64,000 nucleotides of DNA from Methylococcaceae bacterium (GTDB lineage: Bacteria > Pseudomonadota > Gammaproteobacteria > Methylococcales > Methylomonadaceae), in the NCBI GenBank assembly GCA_006844585.1, contig SPJM01000342.1:26153-90152 (forward strand), given 5' to 3'. Position 1 is the stretch's first letter, and the number at the start of each line of letters is the position of its first letter. Under the pieces are notes generated by a model, which had not been told where the DNA came from, made no database searches, and saw only the letters and a list, made by a program, of their open reading frames with translations. Position numbers and translations under genes: made by a program. Positions 40,344-50,435 of the stretch are shown here, piece after piece.

Positions 40344-42626
40344 ATGGTTGCTGTTTTAGAAGAAAAAACGGTTAGAGGGCTGCGAGAGGCGGCTTTGCTG
40401 GTTTATCTCAGTATTTCGTTATTTTTTTTGATTGCGCTGATAAGCTACAGTCATGAAGACGCCGGTTGGACGCATAGCGGTTCATCATCCGTGATTTTGA
40501 ATGCCTGCGGCGTAGTGGGGGCATGGCTGGCGGATTTTAGTTTATATTTTTTAGGGGTGATGGCCTATCTATTTCCGGTCATGATCGCCTGGCATGGCTA
40601 TTTGCTTTATAGCCAAAGCAAGATGCAAGGCAATAAGCTGACTCTGGCTGTGCGCTGGTTCGGTTTTATCGCCACAGTGATGACCGGCTCCAGTTTGCTT
40701 TATTTACATGTCTTGAGGATAAAACTGGAACTGCCTGGCAGCGCCGGCGGCGTTTTGGGCGAGGAAGTAGGCGATGCTTTGATCAATATATTGGGCAATT
40801 CGGGTAGTACTTTGGCTTTAATAGCCGCATTTCTGGCAGGAGTCACTTTGTTTACCGGTTTGTCCTGGTTAGCCTTGATGGATAAGGTCGGTATGCTGAC
40901 TTTACGCATGGCTGGTTTTATTTATCAGTCTGTTTTTAAAGGCGGATTTGGCGCCTGGCGGCAACAATATCAGGAAAATAGACAAGCTAAACCGGTTAAG
41001 CCCCCGAAAGCGCGTAAAGCGAAAAAGGCGGCTAAGTCCAAAGTTAAAATCGCACCCGCAGTCGATACTATTCCGGAAGGGAAAAGAGAGAGCAAAGAAA
41101 GCCAAACCGATATATTTGATTTAGGCAAAGTCAAGCCCGGCTCATTACCGACCTTATCTTTGCTGGAAAAAAGAGTCAATAAAGTAAAAGGCTACAGCGC
41201 GGCGGAATTGGAAGAAATGTCCAAATTAGTCGAAGAAGTTTTACAGGATTACAATATTGTCGCCGAAGTCGTCGGGGTTAATCCGGGACCGGTGATTACT
41301 CGTTTTGAATTGCAATTAGCGGCGGGCGTTAAGGTCAGCCGGATCAGTAATTTGGCGAAAGACTTGGCGCGTGGACTATCGGTGACCAGCGTTCGGGTGG
41401 TAGAGGTTATTGAAGGCAAAACCGTGATCGGTCTGGAAATCCCTAACCAAGAACGGGAAATGGTTTCATTAAGAGACTTGCTGGCCTCCAAGGAATTTGA
41501 AAAAACCAAATCCGGTTTGGCTTTGGCGATGGGTAAGGATATTGCCGGCAAACCAGTGGTTTCCGATCTAGCCAAAATGCCCCATGCGTTAGTGGCGGGG
41601 ACTACCGGTTCCGGTAAATCGGTAGCCATTAATACCATGATTTTGAGTTTGCTGTATAAATCCACCCCGGAAGATGTGCGTTTGATCATGATTGACCCGA
41701 AAATGCTGGAATTGTCGGTTTATGAAGGCATTCCGCATTTGTTGACGCCGGTGGTCACCGATATGAAAGATGCCCAAAACGCCTTGCGCTGGTCGGTTGC
41801 CGAGATGGAGCGGCGTTATAAGTTAATGTCTAAATTGGGGGTTAGGAATCTAGCCGGATATAACCAATTGATCAAACAAGCGGAGAAAAAAGGCGAGCCG
41901 ATTCGCGATCCGTTGTTTCAAATGGAAACGCCGTTGGAAGAAGGCGAATCTTATCCAGTTTTGGCTAAACTACCGAAAATCGTCATCATTATTGACGAGT
42001 TAGCCGATATGATGATGATTGTCGGCAAAAAAGTCGAAGAATTAATCGCCCGGCTGGCGCAGAAAGCGCGCGCCGCCGGTATTCACTTAGTTTTGGCGAC
42101 GCAAAGACCTTCCGTTGATGTATTGACCGGGTTGATCAAAGCCAATATTCCAACGCGAATTTCATTCCAGGTATCTTCCCGTATTGATTCCAGAACGGTA
42201 TTGGATCAGGGCGGCGCCGAGGCTTTGTTGGGCAATGGCGATATGTTGTTTTTACCGTCGGGCACCAGCGTTCCGGTTCGTGCGCATGGCGCTTTTGTGG
42301 ATGACCATGAAGTGCATCATGTGGTTGAATATTTGAAACAAACCGGGGCGGCCGATTATTTAGAAGAAATTACTCAGGAGCGAAAAGATAGCGGTGAAAT
42401 AGAAAGCGGCGAACCGGGCGGTGAAACGGATGAGCTGTATGATGAAGCCGTTTTGTTTGTCACTCAATCGCGCAAGGTTTCGATTTCCAGCGTACAACGG
42501 CGTTTTAAAATCGGCTATAACCGAGCGGCGCGGATTGTTGAAGAAATGGAGGCGACCGGCGTGGTCAGCCCGTCGGAAGGCAGCGGCGGACGTACGGTAT
42601 TGGCTCCGCCTCCACCGGAAGCATAA
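40344..42626 (+). CDS. ftsK: DNA translocase FtsK
   Basis: The 760-residue septal DNA pump has four transmembrane helices in residues 20-190 and a short Lys/Pro-rich linker. The alpha-beta motor has Walker [10 protein letters not shown] and Walker [15 protein letters not shown]-terminal gamma winged helix (about 690-750) reads KOPS. The linker is much shorter than in E. coli FtsK, which explains the length. FtsK couples division with dimer resolution at dif. Confidence 0.97.
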   Translation: MVAVLEEKTVRGLREAALLVYLSISLFFLIALISYSHEDAGWTHSGSSSVILNACGVVGAWLADFSLYFLGVMAYLFPVMIAWHGYLLYSQSKMQGNKLTLAVRWFGFIATVMTGSSLLYLHVLRIKLELPGSAGGVLGEEVGDALINILGNSGSTLALIAAFLAGVTLFTGLSWLALMDKVGMLTLRMAGFIYQSVFKGGFGAWRQQYQENRQAKPVKPPKARKAKKAAKSKVKIAPAVDTIPEGKRESKESQTDIFDLGKVKPGSLPTLSLLEKRVNKVKGYSAAELEEMSKLVEEVLQDYNIVAEVVGVNPGPVITRFELQLAAGVKVSRISNLAKDLARGLSVTSVRVVEVIEGKTVIGLEIPNQEREMVSLRDLLASKEFEKTKSGLALAMGKDIAGKPVVSDLAKMPHALVAGTTGSGKSVAINTMILSLLYKSTPEDVRLIMIDPKMLELSVYEGIPHLLTPVVTDMKDAQNALRWSVAEMERRYKLMSKLGVRNLAGYNQLIKQAEKKGEPIRDPLFQMETPLEEGESYPVLAKLPKIVIIIDELADMMMIVGKKVEELIARLAQKARAAGIHLVLATQRPSVDVLTGLIKANIPTRISFQVSSRIDSRTVLDQGGAEALLGNGDMLFLPSGTSVPVRAHGAFVDDHEVHHVVEYLKQTGAADYLEEITQERKDSGEIESGEPGGETDELYDEAVLFVTQSRKVSISSVQRRFKIGYNRAARIVEEMEATGVVSPSEGSGGRTVLAPPPPEA

Positions 42627-42628
42627 TT

Positions 42629-42820
42629 ATGAATATTTATATAATAGGTTTATTGGCGATGTTGCTGTTGGCCGCCTTGGTTGGTTGGTTTTTAGCGGCG
42701 CGTAAAGAAGCGGAAAAACCGGTCAAAGTCATGTTGTTTGTTTTGTACTTTTGGGTGATTGTATTTGTTGAAATCGCCCTGAGCGGCTTGGTTTATTTTT
42801 TGTTGGATAAATTAACTTGA
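42629..42820 (+). CDS. Small two-helix membrane protein
   Basis: The 63-residue protein begins 2 nt after ftsK and has two hydrophobic helices (about 2-22 and 35-58) joined by a short charged loop (ARKEAEKPVK). No family is recognised. Tight coupling to ftsK suggests co-expression, but a division role is only a guess. The usual lolA is not found here. Confidence 0.55.
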   Translation: MNIYIIGLLAMLLLAALVGWFLAARKEAEKPVKVMLFVLYFWVIVFVEIALSGLVYFLLDKLT

Positions 42821-42923
42821 ACATCATAATGTAGCTATGACTTCAGTCTTACAAAAGAAAGTTGACGGCAACTCATAGACGCCAAATTTCTGAATTTAAC
42901 CTATACTCAGACCAGAAAAAAAT

Positions 42924-42950
42924 TAAAGTTTTCGGTTTTCGGGGCGATAA
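42924..42950 (+). promoter_or_regulatory. Sigma-28 (FliA) promoter for fliST
   Basis: TAAAGTTT (42924-42931) and GGCGATAA (42943-42950) are separated by exactly 11 nt. The flagellar sigma-28 consensus is TAAAGTTT-N11-GCCGATAA, so 15 of 16 positions match. It lies 66 nt before the fliS start codon. Confidence 0.85.
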
Positions 42951-43016
42951 ATGTAGTAATCGCTATCAATTTCTTGAAGCGTTATTTATAAGCCGAGTAG
43001 AAAATAGGATTAAACA

Positions 43017-43415
43017 ATGAATTCAATGACAGCAATGAAACAATATCAACAAGTGGGCTTACAAAGCGGCGTGATGGACGCCTCTCCGCATCAATTGATT
43101 CAAATGTTGATGGAAGGCGTTTTAGAAAAAATGTCACTGGCAAAGGGTGGAATAAAACGTAGCGACACTCAGGAAAAAAGCCTCAACATCAGTAAAGCGG
43201 TGAGGATTATTAATGGTTTGAAAGCCAGTTTGGACGCCGAGCAAGGTGGTGAGTTGGCGGCTAATTTGAATGACCTTTACGAGTATATGATTTTACGATT
43301 AACCAAGGCCAATATTGAAAATGACGTTGAAGTGATCGATGAAGTTTATGGCCTGATGTCTGAAATCAAAGAAAGCTGGGGCCAAATCCCGCTGGAACTA
43401 CATACCCCTTCCTAA
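43017..43415 (+). CDS. fliS: Flagellar secretion chaperone FliS
   Basis: The 132-residue helical protein has the FliS pattern YQQVGLQSGVMDASPHQLI and LIRMLMEGVLEKM-like helices. It binds flagellin in the cytoplasm and delivers it for export. It has a near-perfect sigma-28 promoter upstream. No fliC or fliD is adjacent, unlike the usual fliC-flaG-fliD-fliS order, so the pair is separated from the filament genes. Confidence 0.92.
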   Translation: MNSMTAMKQYQQVGLQSGVMDASPHQLIQMLMEGVLEKMSLAKGGIKRSDTQEKSLNISKAVRIINGLKASLDAEQGGELAANLNDLYEYMILRLTKANIENDVEVIDEVYGLMSEIKESWGQIPLELHTPS

Positions 43416-43416
43416 A

Positions 43417-43731
43417 ATGTGCTTAGTCGGCCAATATGCTGAAATCCTCAAGCTGAGCGAAGCCATGCTGGCTCACGCTAAACAGCATGATTGGCCGCAA
43501 GTGATCGCAATCCGCACACAACGCGACAGTCTATTCGGCGCATATTTCAGCGCCATGAAAGAAAATATCAATCAGCAGAATCAAGCTGAAATCTCCCGGA
43601 AAATTAGTCAAATCATTAATATCGACAAGGAAGTGATGGCGTTGAGTATTAACGCTAAAAATCGCATGGCTGAAGAAATCACAGGCATGCAGAAAAATAA
43701 GAAATTGATTAGGGCTTATAGTCAGGGGTGA
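43417..43731 (+). CDS. fliT: FliT-like flagellar chaperone
   Basis: The 104-residue all-helical protein starts 1 nt after fliS. The pattern HDWPQVIAIRTQRDSL and the length fit FliT, the chaperone for the filament cap protein FliD, which in enterics also represses flagellar class 2 genes. Sequence identity in this family is low, so the name rests partly on position. Confidence 0.75.
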   Translation: MCLVGQYAEILKLSEAMLAHAKQHDWPQVIAIRTQRDSLFGAYFSAMKENINQQNQAEISRKISQIINIDKEVMALSINAKNRMAEEITGMQKNKKLIRAYSQG

Positions 43732-44172
43732 TTTTTCTATTTTTTAGCGTTTTAGCGCTGGTTTTTCAACTGAGTACGTCATTTGAAGCGTTTCAAATGG
43801 TTTAATTTTGCTTAGTTTGAATTTATTCTGTATTGAATACTGATTTGAAAGTTTAACGGTTAGTAAAACTAGGGCCGGATGCAAATTAAATAATATGTAT
43901 CTGACCCTAGTTATTCTAGTTATTTAGCTGTAAAGCCTGGTCTGATCCAATTTTTCAGCAGTATCAATGTATGAGCGTTGTAGGCGATAGCAAATCTGCA
44001 GCATACTATAAGTGTTAATCTACTTTCTTTCTCCTTTCCGTTCATTAATGGGCAAATCAAGTCCCACAATTGAATGAGTAAATTATCAACACAATTTCAA
44101 AAATAAGCCATACTTGATTAGTATCGATATTATTTAGTTTTATCTTTATCTAAGTTTTATGAATTAATCAGT
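43732..44172. other. Intergenic region with a REP-like repeat
   Basis: The 441-nt gap between fliT and a chemoreceptor gene contains the ACTAGGG repeat at 43863-43920, listed separately. I see no open frame of coding character and no convincing sigma-28 promoter before the chemoreceptor. Confidence 0.5.
43863..43920. repeat. REP-like inverted repeat (ACTAGGG family)
   Basis: GTAAAACTAGGGCCGGATGC starts one arm (43863-43887), and ATCTGACCCTAGTTATTCTA lies in the reverse arm (43897-43920). Together they form a hairpin. The left arm matches 63540-63564 at 22 of 25 positions, showing a dispersed family. Confidence 0.7.
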
Positions 44173-45822
44173 ATGAATTATAAGCACTTAGGCCCTCGCC
44201 TCTATATTAGTTTTAGTTTGTTATCAGTGCTTGTTCTATTATCAAGTAGTTTATTGACCTATAAACTAAACAGCATCAAATCTAATACGGATGTGATGAT
44301 TAAACAAGATTTTGTGATGTATCAAGCGTCTGAAAAAATAACGCTTGGCATTGTGCAGGTTCAACAATGGCTTACCGATATTAGCGCAACGCGGGCTCTC
44401 GATGGTCTTGATGATGGTTTTGATCAAGCGCATGAATTTGCTGAAATGGTTAGGTCGAATATCGGGCATATGAAAGATATCGACCCCAAAAATAAAGAGG
44501 AATACCAAAGACTGTTAACGCGATTTGAAGACTACTATTCTGTTGGTCAAACCATGGCTCAATCCTATATTGATAATGGGCCGGAAGAGGGTAATAAACA
44601 GATGGCGAAGTTTGACCAAGTGTCGGAAAGTCTTCAAAATGAATTGGCGCCCATCAAACAACAAATAAATGATAGATTGCACAACAAGTTATTACTTGAA
44701 TCAGAAACTATTCAACAAATTAACCTGCAAACAGTAGCGGCAAGCAGTATTATTTTTATCATGTTGCTTGTCGCCGGCTGGATGATTCATGCGATGTTAT
44801 TGAGAATGAAAGCAATCGGTCATTCAATGAATACCATTGCTGATGGTCACTCAGATTTGAATGCTCACATCGCGAGCGAGCATGATGATGAAGTTTCGGA
44901 CATTGCCGCCGGGTTTAATCGATTTGTGAAAAAATTAAATAAAATGGTCAGTCAGGTCATCAGTATTTCAAATCAATTATCAAGCGCCAGTCAGAATACT
45001 CAAATGCTCACAGTTCAAACCAGCGAATCGATTACAGCCCAAGCTGAAGAAGTCAAGAATTTAGCGGAAACCATTGGGCGCATGTCAGCGCTCACTCAAA
45101 ATGTTAAGACCAGTATTGATAGCACGACTCAACAAGTTCAGACTGTTGCTGAAGAGGCTGAAACCGGTGGAGAAGTAATTGAATCAGCTATTTCTCAAAT
45201 CCAGAATTTAGTTGGAGAAGTGGAGTCAGTTAACGGCACTGTCACAGAGCTTAATCAGAAGAGCGAATCAATCAGTTCTGTGGTGACAATGATTGCTAAA
45301 ATTGCCGAGCAAACCAATTTGCTGGCGCTTAATGCCGCTATCGAAGCGGCGCGCGCGGGTGAGCATGGCCGAGGGTTTGCGGTCGTGGCTGATGAAGTCC
45401 GCAATTTATCAGCGAGCACCACTAAAGCAACTCAGGATATTCAGGCCTTGATAGAGTTGCTACAGAATAGTAGTTCAAATGCCGTTCAACAAGTGACTGT
45501 GAGTTCACAAGTTGCTATTCAAACGCTGAATAAAAGTCGGGCTGCCGGCGATGCATTTAATGCGATTACTCAGTCAGTCAGTGAAATACGCGAACTCATT
45601 TCCGGCGTAGTGGATTTAGCTGCGCAGGAAGGTCAGTTATCAGACCAGGTGAATGCCAATATCGTACAAATTAATCGTGAAGTACAGGCTATATCAACGG
45701 CTGCTAAGCAGAATATTTCAGTAAACGGCGATTTATCTCAATATTCTGTTTTATTACAAGCAGTAATATCAGATTTAACTGAAAAAACTGATTTACCTGT
45801 CCATGATGATGTGCTTTTTTAA
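44173..45822 (+). CDS. Methyl-accepting chemotaxis protein
   Basis: The 549-residue receptor has a transmembrane helix (about 10-30), a four-helix-bundle type periplasmic domain (about 31-185) and a second transmembrane helix (about 188-208). A HAMP domain and the cytoplasmic signalling domain follow, with the hairpin tip [19 protein letters not shown] and [16 protein letters not shown]. The ligand is unknown. There is no C-terminal CheR-binding pentapeptide (ends HDDVLF). It is probably part of the same motility system as fliST. Confidence 0.95.
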   Translation: MNYKHLGPRLYISFSLLSVLVLLSSSLLTYKLNSIKSNTDVMIKQDFVMYQASEKITLGIVQVQQWLTDISATRALDGLDDGFDQAHEFAEMVRSNIGHMKDIDPKNKEEYQRLLTRFEDYYSVGQTMAQSYIDNGPEEGNKQMAKFDQVSESLQNELAPIKQQINDRLHNKLLLESETIQQINLQTVAASSIIFIMLLVAGWMIHAMLLRMKAIGHSMNTIADGHSDLNAHIASEHDDEVSDIAAGFNRFVKKLNKMVSQVISISNQLSSASQNTQMLTVQTSESITAQAEEVKNLAETIGRMSALTQNVKTSIDSTTQQVQTVAEEAETGGEVIESAISQIQNLVGEVESVNGTVTELNQKSESISSVVTMIAKIAEQTNLLALNAAIEAARAGEHGRGFAVVADEVRNLSASTTKATQDIQALIELLQNSSSNAVQQVTVSSQVAIQTLNKSRAAGDAFNAITQSVSEIRELISGVVDLAAQEGQLSDQVNANIVQINREVQAISTAAKQNISVNGDLSQYSVLLQAVISDLTEKTDLPVHDDVLF

Positions 45823-45838
45823 AGTGAGTAGCTGTGAG

Positions 45839-47140
45839 CTATGAACTAAAAAAACGCATCGCTTCACTGATTTGCTGTTTAGCGTCATGTAAGATTTGAA
45901 GCGAATTATCGGGAGATAACGCTCCGTCGCTGATTGCAGAATAACTGGGTAAAGATGTTATCGGGGGGAGTTTGTGCATTGCTTTGCCGCCTATGTAACT
46001 ATGGTATTTAGCCAGTAGTACGATGTCGTTTAGTTCGATGTTTTTTTCCGGTTTGTATAGAAACCAGCTATTAATTTCCAAAGGCAGTTGTCTGAGCTTG
46101 TCCGGGAAATTCCATTCTCCCAGCACATGCGCGCTTAATGCGCCGGTGACAAACGGTAGTGCGCTTTTGACTTCCGCTAAGTCAAAATCCTGCATTTCAT
46201 CGGCGAATTTAAGAAAGGGAATCACGCCTATATTGCAGGTTAACCCCGCCAGTAAGGCTTCTTCGGTGTCTTTGTATCCCAATAATTTGGCTAAGGTAAA
46301 GCTGAGGGCTGAGATTTGAATGCTTTGTTTCCAATAGTTTTGAGCTAATGCGTCTAGTTCTTTATGTTTGGTTTTAAATAAGCCGTTCAAGCTGATGCTG
46401 GTGATGATGTTGTTGGTGCTGTTTAAGCCTATTCGGGTGATGGCGGCTTGACAATTGGTGGTGGGGTTAACCGTATGATAGAAAGGGCTGTTGGCGACTT
46501 GTATCAATTTCGCAGAAAGCGCCGCATCTAAATTAATAATTTTAACAATTTTGCCGATGTCCGCATCTTGTTCAATTGCTTTGCGCAGTTTAAAGGCGAT
46601 ATCCGGCAATACCGGCATTTGCAGGTTTCGGGTGGCGACAATGCGTTGCAGAATTTTGTTTTTTTGGTATTGCTTAGGCAGTTGCAGAAAATAGTCGGCG
46701 TTATTCGGCAATTTGTTGAAATACATGTCCATTGCTTTCAGCGGGATATTGAGTATCGTCGATTCTTTACGGGCAATGGCGGTGGCGTTGCGGAAACTGC
46801 CGCTGCTTAAGGGATATAGGGCGTGAAAGGTATTTTCTTCAATAGCGATGCCGTAGTCGCCGGAAGTTTCGATATAAACGGAGCCGGAAACCAGGTAATT
46901 GATGGTATTGGCGGATTGATTTTGTTTAAAAATAATTTCCCCGGCTTGATAGCTGGATGTGGAAATTGCTAAAGAGGAAAATTCTTGTTGGCTTAAAATG
47001 CCAATGGGAATGAGTTTTTTTAATAAGTCGTGGTATTGATCTTTATCGATCAGGGTGACTTGGGGGGCGCTTTTGTGAGACTCCGTTGTTTTATTCTGAA
47101 AAGGATTTAATTGTTTTTTTAAGGACTTAAAAAAGCTCAT
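45839..47140 (-). CDS. Cyclic nucleotide-binding and HDOD domain protein
   Basis: The 433-residue protein starts at ATG 47140 after GGAAGG. A cNMP-binding-like beta domain lies about 55-160 (SSYQAGEIIFKQNQSANTIN). An HDOD domain follows at about 185-385 (LPDIAFKLRKAIEQDADIGK, IINLDAALSAKLIQVANSPF). Such proteins combine nucleotide sensing with an HD-related scaffold. Whether the pocket binds cAMP or another nucleotide is not clear from sequence. It converges with the chemoreceptor gene. Confidence 0.85.
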   Translation of the reverse strand: MSFFKSLKKQLNPFQNKTTESHKSAPQVTLIDKDQYHDLLKKLIPIGILSQQEFSSLAISTSSYQAGEIIFKQNQSANTINYLVSGSVYIETSGDYGIAIEENTFHALYPLSSGSFRNATAIARKESTILNIPLKAMDMYFNKLPNNADYFLQLPKQYQKNKILQRIVATRNLQMPVLPDIAFKLRKAIEQDADIGKIVKIINLDAALSAKLIQVANSPFYHTVNPTTNCQAAITRIGLNSTNNIITSISLNGLFKTKHKELDALAQNYWKQSIQISALSFTLAKLLGYKDTEEALLAGLTCNIGVIPFLKFADEMQDFDLAEVKSALPFVTGALSAHVLGEWNFPDKLRQLPLEINSWFLYKPEKNIELNDIVLLAKYHSYIGGKAMHKLPPITSLPSYSAISDGALSPDNSLQILHDAKQQISEAMRFFSS

Positions 47141-47308
47141 GCCGCCTTCCAAAAAATGCAGGGGAAATACGAATATTTATAGGTAAACAGCATTAACCAA
47201 CAAGTAAAGCGCGCTGTCATTAACGCGCCAATGAAGTCATCAACAAGTCCGCCTGACCAACTTTAAGGTTTTACCCTTGAATAATATATTCCGATGCAAC
47301 TACAGTCA

Positions 47309-47746
47309 TTACGGGTGATATTTTGTCATTGTTTTTAGTTTGTTGACGGCTGTATTGATCTTTTCCGTAATTTCATCATCCAATTCTGAATTTTTATAGA
47401 TTTTCTCTAAAAGACCTTCTTCAACCAGCGCCTCTTTAATCCAGCGCTTGGTAAAACGATAATTACTGGAAATTTTAGACTCTTCGCCTGTTTTGGGGTT
47501 TTTCAGCGTGTCTGAAGATGCGCCGCTTGCCGATGATGCTGCGGCAGTGGTGGCTGGTTTAGCGGCTGCCGACGCTGCTGTTGTAGCGCTGCCGGCTCTG
47601 GGGCGTGGTTTGGGGCTGCTGGATTTGGCGGCGGCCTGTTGTTTAGGCGCTGCAGATTTCTTTTTGTTTTTTTGTTCACAATCGACCACGTAATAAATGA
47701 CATAGGCGGCGAAAGCGACGGTTAAAATGAAAATTACCTCAGCCAT
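47309..47746 (-). CDS. Hypothetical membrane-anchored protein with Ala/Pro-rich linker
   Basis: The 145-residue protein has one N-terminal transmembrane helix (about 3-20), a Lys-rich stop, and an Ala/Ser/Pro/Thr-rich linker (about 30-80). A compact C-terminal helical segment (about 82-145) includes NYRFTKRWIKEALVEEGLLE. The linker is low complexity and explains the overlapping frames on both strands. I do not recognise the C-terminal domain. Confidence 0.6.
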   Translation of the reverse strand: MAEVIFILTVAFAAYVIYYVVDCEQKNKKKSAAPKQQAAAKSSSPKPRPRAGSATTAASAAAKPATTAAASSASGASSDTLKNPKTGEESKISSNYRFTKRWIKEALVEEGLLEKIYKNSELDDEITEKINTAVNKLKTMTKYHP

Positions 47747-47862
47747 GTGGATTCTCCCCTTATTTTTTTTATATGCTAGTAAGACTATAGATCAGTTGTT
47801 GCGACTATACCAGAAGGGAGTCGGCGCGGTAAACCCAAAGTCGCGGATTACTGTATATCAAC

Positions 47863-49224
47863 TTACATATCGGTCGGTAATGGAACGTGACTGACGACAT
47901 AACGGTGTTTGCCTGATTTTTCCGGCGGAATCGCGTCAAGCAGATTAACGGCGACATCAATTTCGCCCAGACGCTGTTGCATTTGTTGGCGAATTTGAGT
48001 TTCGCCATCCGTTTTCCAAAGTGCGTTGGGCACAACTTGCACTTCCAGTTCAGAGGTGGTGTGTTGAATAATTTTGAATGACTCAATGCCTTCAATGGCG
48101 CGGGTTACATAAATGACCGCCAAAGCGTGCAGCACCGAGCCGTCTTTTTTGATGATGAAGTCTGTGGAGCGACCGACAACCTCGCCTAAAACATGCAGAC
48201 CGCGTCCAGCTACGCAGCTCTCATCGGTGGCTTTGATAAAGTCGCCTGTACGATAGCGGATAAATGGTTGGGCTTGAGAGCATAAGCCGGTAATAACAGC
48301 TTCGCCTGTTTTTCCGGCGGCGACTGGTTGATCGTTTTTGTCCAATATTTCCAAAATATGGCTCTCGCTCATTAGCAACATTTGTCCTTCGGGCGATTGG
48401 TGAGCGGTGAAGCCGATATCGCGGCTGCCGAATTCATTGGCGACAGGGACTTTAAAAGCTTCATGAATAATTTCGCGTTGCTCGGGGTATAAGGGTTCAC
48501 CGGTTGTAAATACGGCTTTTAACTGTGGTATTTGGATTTTTTGATTGGAATTCAGCGCAAAGCGGGCCAGCAAAGCAATGCTGCTGGCATAACCGTAGAT
48601 ACAGCCAGGTTTATATCGGACGATGAAGTCTAAATATTGTTGCATGGTGGTGAGCGACATATCAAAGGCGTTCAACAATATCTGATTCATCAAACCGTCG
48701 CGAATTTGCTTGATTTTGTCGGTTTTATTGAGTTCAACCGGCGCTCCCCATAGATAGACTTCCTTATCGCCGATATCGATGTCCCACCAGCGTCTGGCTC
48801 TGATTCGACCTGCCGCATCCGATGCTTGACGCCATTTTCCGAAATAGAAATTCAACGGAGTGCCGCTGGAGCCGCCGGTGGTATAAGGATAAATGCCCCC
48901 TGGCGCGTCGCGCCAGACCATTTCATCTTTATGCAGCTGAGCGTCTTCTTTCTGCATCGTGGGTAAACGGCTTAAATCGTTGAAAGTCGGCAAGCTGTTT
49001 TCGGATATATCGATGCCGGCTTCAGCAATGCGTTGTTGATGCCAAGGGCAATGATCAACGGCAATCGTGAGTAATTCTTTTAATTTTTTTCGTTGCAGCA
49101 GCTCAATGCCGTCTCGGCAAAGCCATTGGCTTTTTTCCAGTTCTTTAACGTATTCAATGGTTGGACGTTTCAGCAAGCGTTCATGCCAGGGAAAAAGATA
49201 GTTTTTTACAATAGAAGGGCGCAT
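47863..49224 (-). CDS. Adenylate-forming enzyme of the PaaK/CapK type
   Basis: The 453-residue protein resembles phenylacetate-CoA ligase and the CapK polysaccharide-associated group. The AMP-binding signature is YTTGGSSGTPL (about 114-124). The conserved GSRDIGF and RYRTGDF motifs follow, with a C-terminal swivel domain. It should adenylate a carboxylic acid, but the substrate is unknown. No phenylacetate degradation or capsule genes are nearby. It diverges from the radical SAM gene. Confidence 0.82.
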   Translation of the reverse strand: MRPSIVKNYLFPWHERLLKRPTIEYVKELEKSQWLCRDGIELLQRKKLKELLTIAVDHCPWHQQRIAEAGIDISENSLPTFNDLSRLPTMQKEDAQLHKDEMVWRDAPGGIYPYTTGGSSGTPLNFYFGKWRQASDAAGRIRARRWWDIDIGDKEVYLWGAPVELNKTDKIKQIRDGLMNQILLNAFDMSLTTMQQYLDFIVRYKPGCIYGYASSIALLARFALNSNQKIQIPQLKAVFTTGEPLYPEQREIIHEAFKVPVANEFGSRDIGFTAHQSPEGQMLLMSESHILEILDKNDQPVAAGKTGEAVITGLCSQAQPFIRYRTGDFIKATDESCVAGRGLHVLGEVVGRSTDFIIKKDGSVLHALAVIYVTRAIEGIESFKIIQHTTSELEVQVVPNALWKTDGETQIRQQMQQRLGEIDVAVNLLDAIPPEKSGKHRYVVSHVPLPTDM

Positions 49225-49442
49225 GTTTGTCCGGCGATTTTGAATTTGGAGGGGAGGACGATCTGGAGAAACAGTTTAATGAGTCGCTTTGTGCAATGTC
49301 AATCGTTTTACTGTTGTTTAACGGCTTATCAAAGATGAATTGATGCTATTATATCGGTGAACCTTAAGTCTATATTATCCGTTTTTTGCATATGGCCGAT
49401 AAAGGGAATGTTGTTTACCTGGAGGCGTTTTGAATTCTTTGT

Positions 49443-50435
49443 ATGATCAGCCGAATTTATATTGAAGAAAATATTCGCCGCCATCCGAGGGTGGAGGCTA
49501 TCTGCGACCGCTTTCCAACGGCGCGTAAAATTGTATGCCAACGTTATGGAGAAGTTTTCAACCCGAAAGCGCAAAATTTTCGTTTACAAAAACAGCAACC
49601 TGCTTTGATTTTGGCGGAGAAGTTTCAGAATTTCGTATTGCCTGCGCCGACGGGTTACGGAATAGGCGCTCAGCATAACTATTATTTTTCACATATGCTG
49701 AATTGCTTATACGACTGCCGATATTGTTTTTTACAAGGCATGTATCAATCGGCAAATTATGTGTTATTCGTTAATTATGAAGATTTTGAACAGCAAATTA
49801 ACGAAGTTTCTCATCAGCACGGCGGGGAGTTGGCGCATTTTTTTTCAGGTTATGACTGCGATAGTTTAGCGTTTGAGCCGGTGACCGGTTTTGCGCAACA
49901 TTTTTTACCGATTTTTGAGAGGCTGCCGAATAGTTATCTGGAATTACGTACCAAAAGCACTCAAATCAGGAGCTTGTTGGAGCGGGAGCCGAATGCCGCC
50001 TGTATAGTCGCTTTCAGTTTATCGCCTGACGAGGTCGCGGTTAAAGTGGAGGATAAAGCGCCGACGCTGGAAAAAAGAATCAAAGCGATTCAGAAATTGC
50101 AGGATCATGGCTGGTTGGTGGGTTTGCGTTTTGATCCCTTGATTTATCAGGATGATTTTCAGGTGCAATACCGGCAGCTATTTGAACAAGTATTTTCCAT
50201 ACTGAAGTTGGAATTGTTACATTCTGTGAGTTTGGGCGTGTTTCGCTTGCCGGAAAAATATTTCAAAAAAATTCATCGACTCTATCCGGAAACGAAATTA
50301 TTTTCCGGGCCGTTGGAAACGGAAAACGGCATGACTTCTTATCAGCAAGTGTTGGAACGGGAGATGTTTGATTATTGCAGTCAGTTGATTATGGATTATG
50401 TTCCCCAGGAGAAGTTTTTTCCATGTCGACTGTAA
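49443..50435 (+). CDS. Spore photoproduct lyase family radical SAM protein
   Basis: The 330-residue protein carries the radical SAM cluster motif CLYDCRYC (C88, C92, C95) after a conserved HNYYFSHMLN. Its fold and the following FSGYDCDSLAFEP place it in the SplB family. A further cysteine at 139 lies 44 residues after the cluster, the spacing I recall for the hydrogen-donor Cys of Bacillus SplB. Methanotrophs do not form Bacillus-type spores, so repair of a thymine photoproduct or another reaction is possible. The gene overlaps the following SDR by 13 bp. Confidence 0.86.
   Translation: MISRIYIEENIRRHPRVEAICDRFPTARKIVCQRYGEVFNPKAQNFRLQKQQPALILAEKFQNFVLPAPTGYGIGAQHNYYFSHMLNCLYDCRYCFLQGMYQSANYVLFVNYEDFEQQINEVSHQHGGELAHFFSGYDCDSLAFEPVTGFAQHFLPIFERLPNSYLELRTKSTQIRSLLEREPNAACIVAFSLSPDEVAVKVEDKAPTLEKRIKAIQKLQDHGWLVGLRFDPLIYQDDFQVQYRQLFEQVFSILKLELLHSVSLGVFRLPEKYFKKIHRLYPETKLFSGPLETENGMTSYQQVLEREMFDYCSQLIMDYVPQEKFFPCRL

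Noticed and set aside
47493..47693. Ala/Leu-rich plus-strand frame opposite the low-complexity protein
   Set aside because: It arises from the GC-rich Ala/Pro linker codons of the minus-strand gene and has no start signals.
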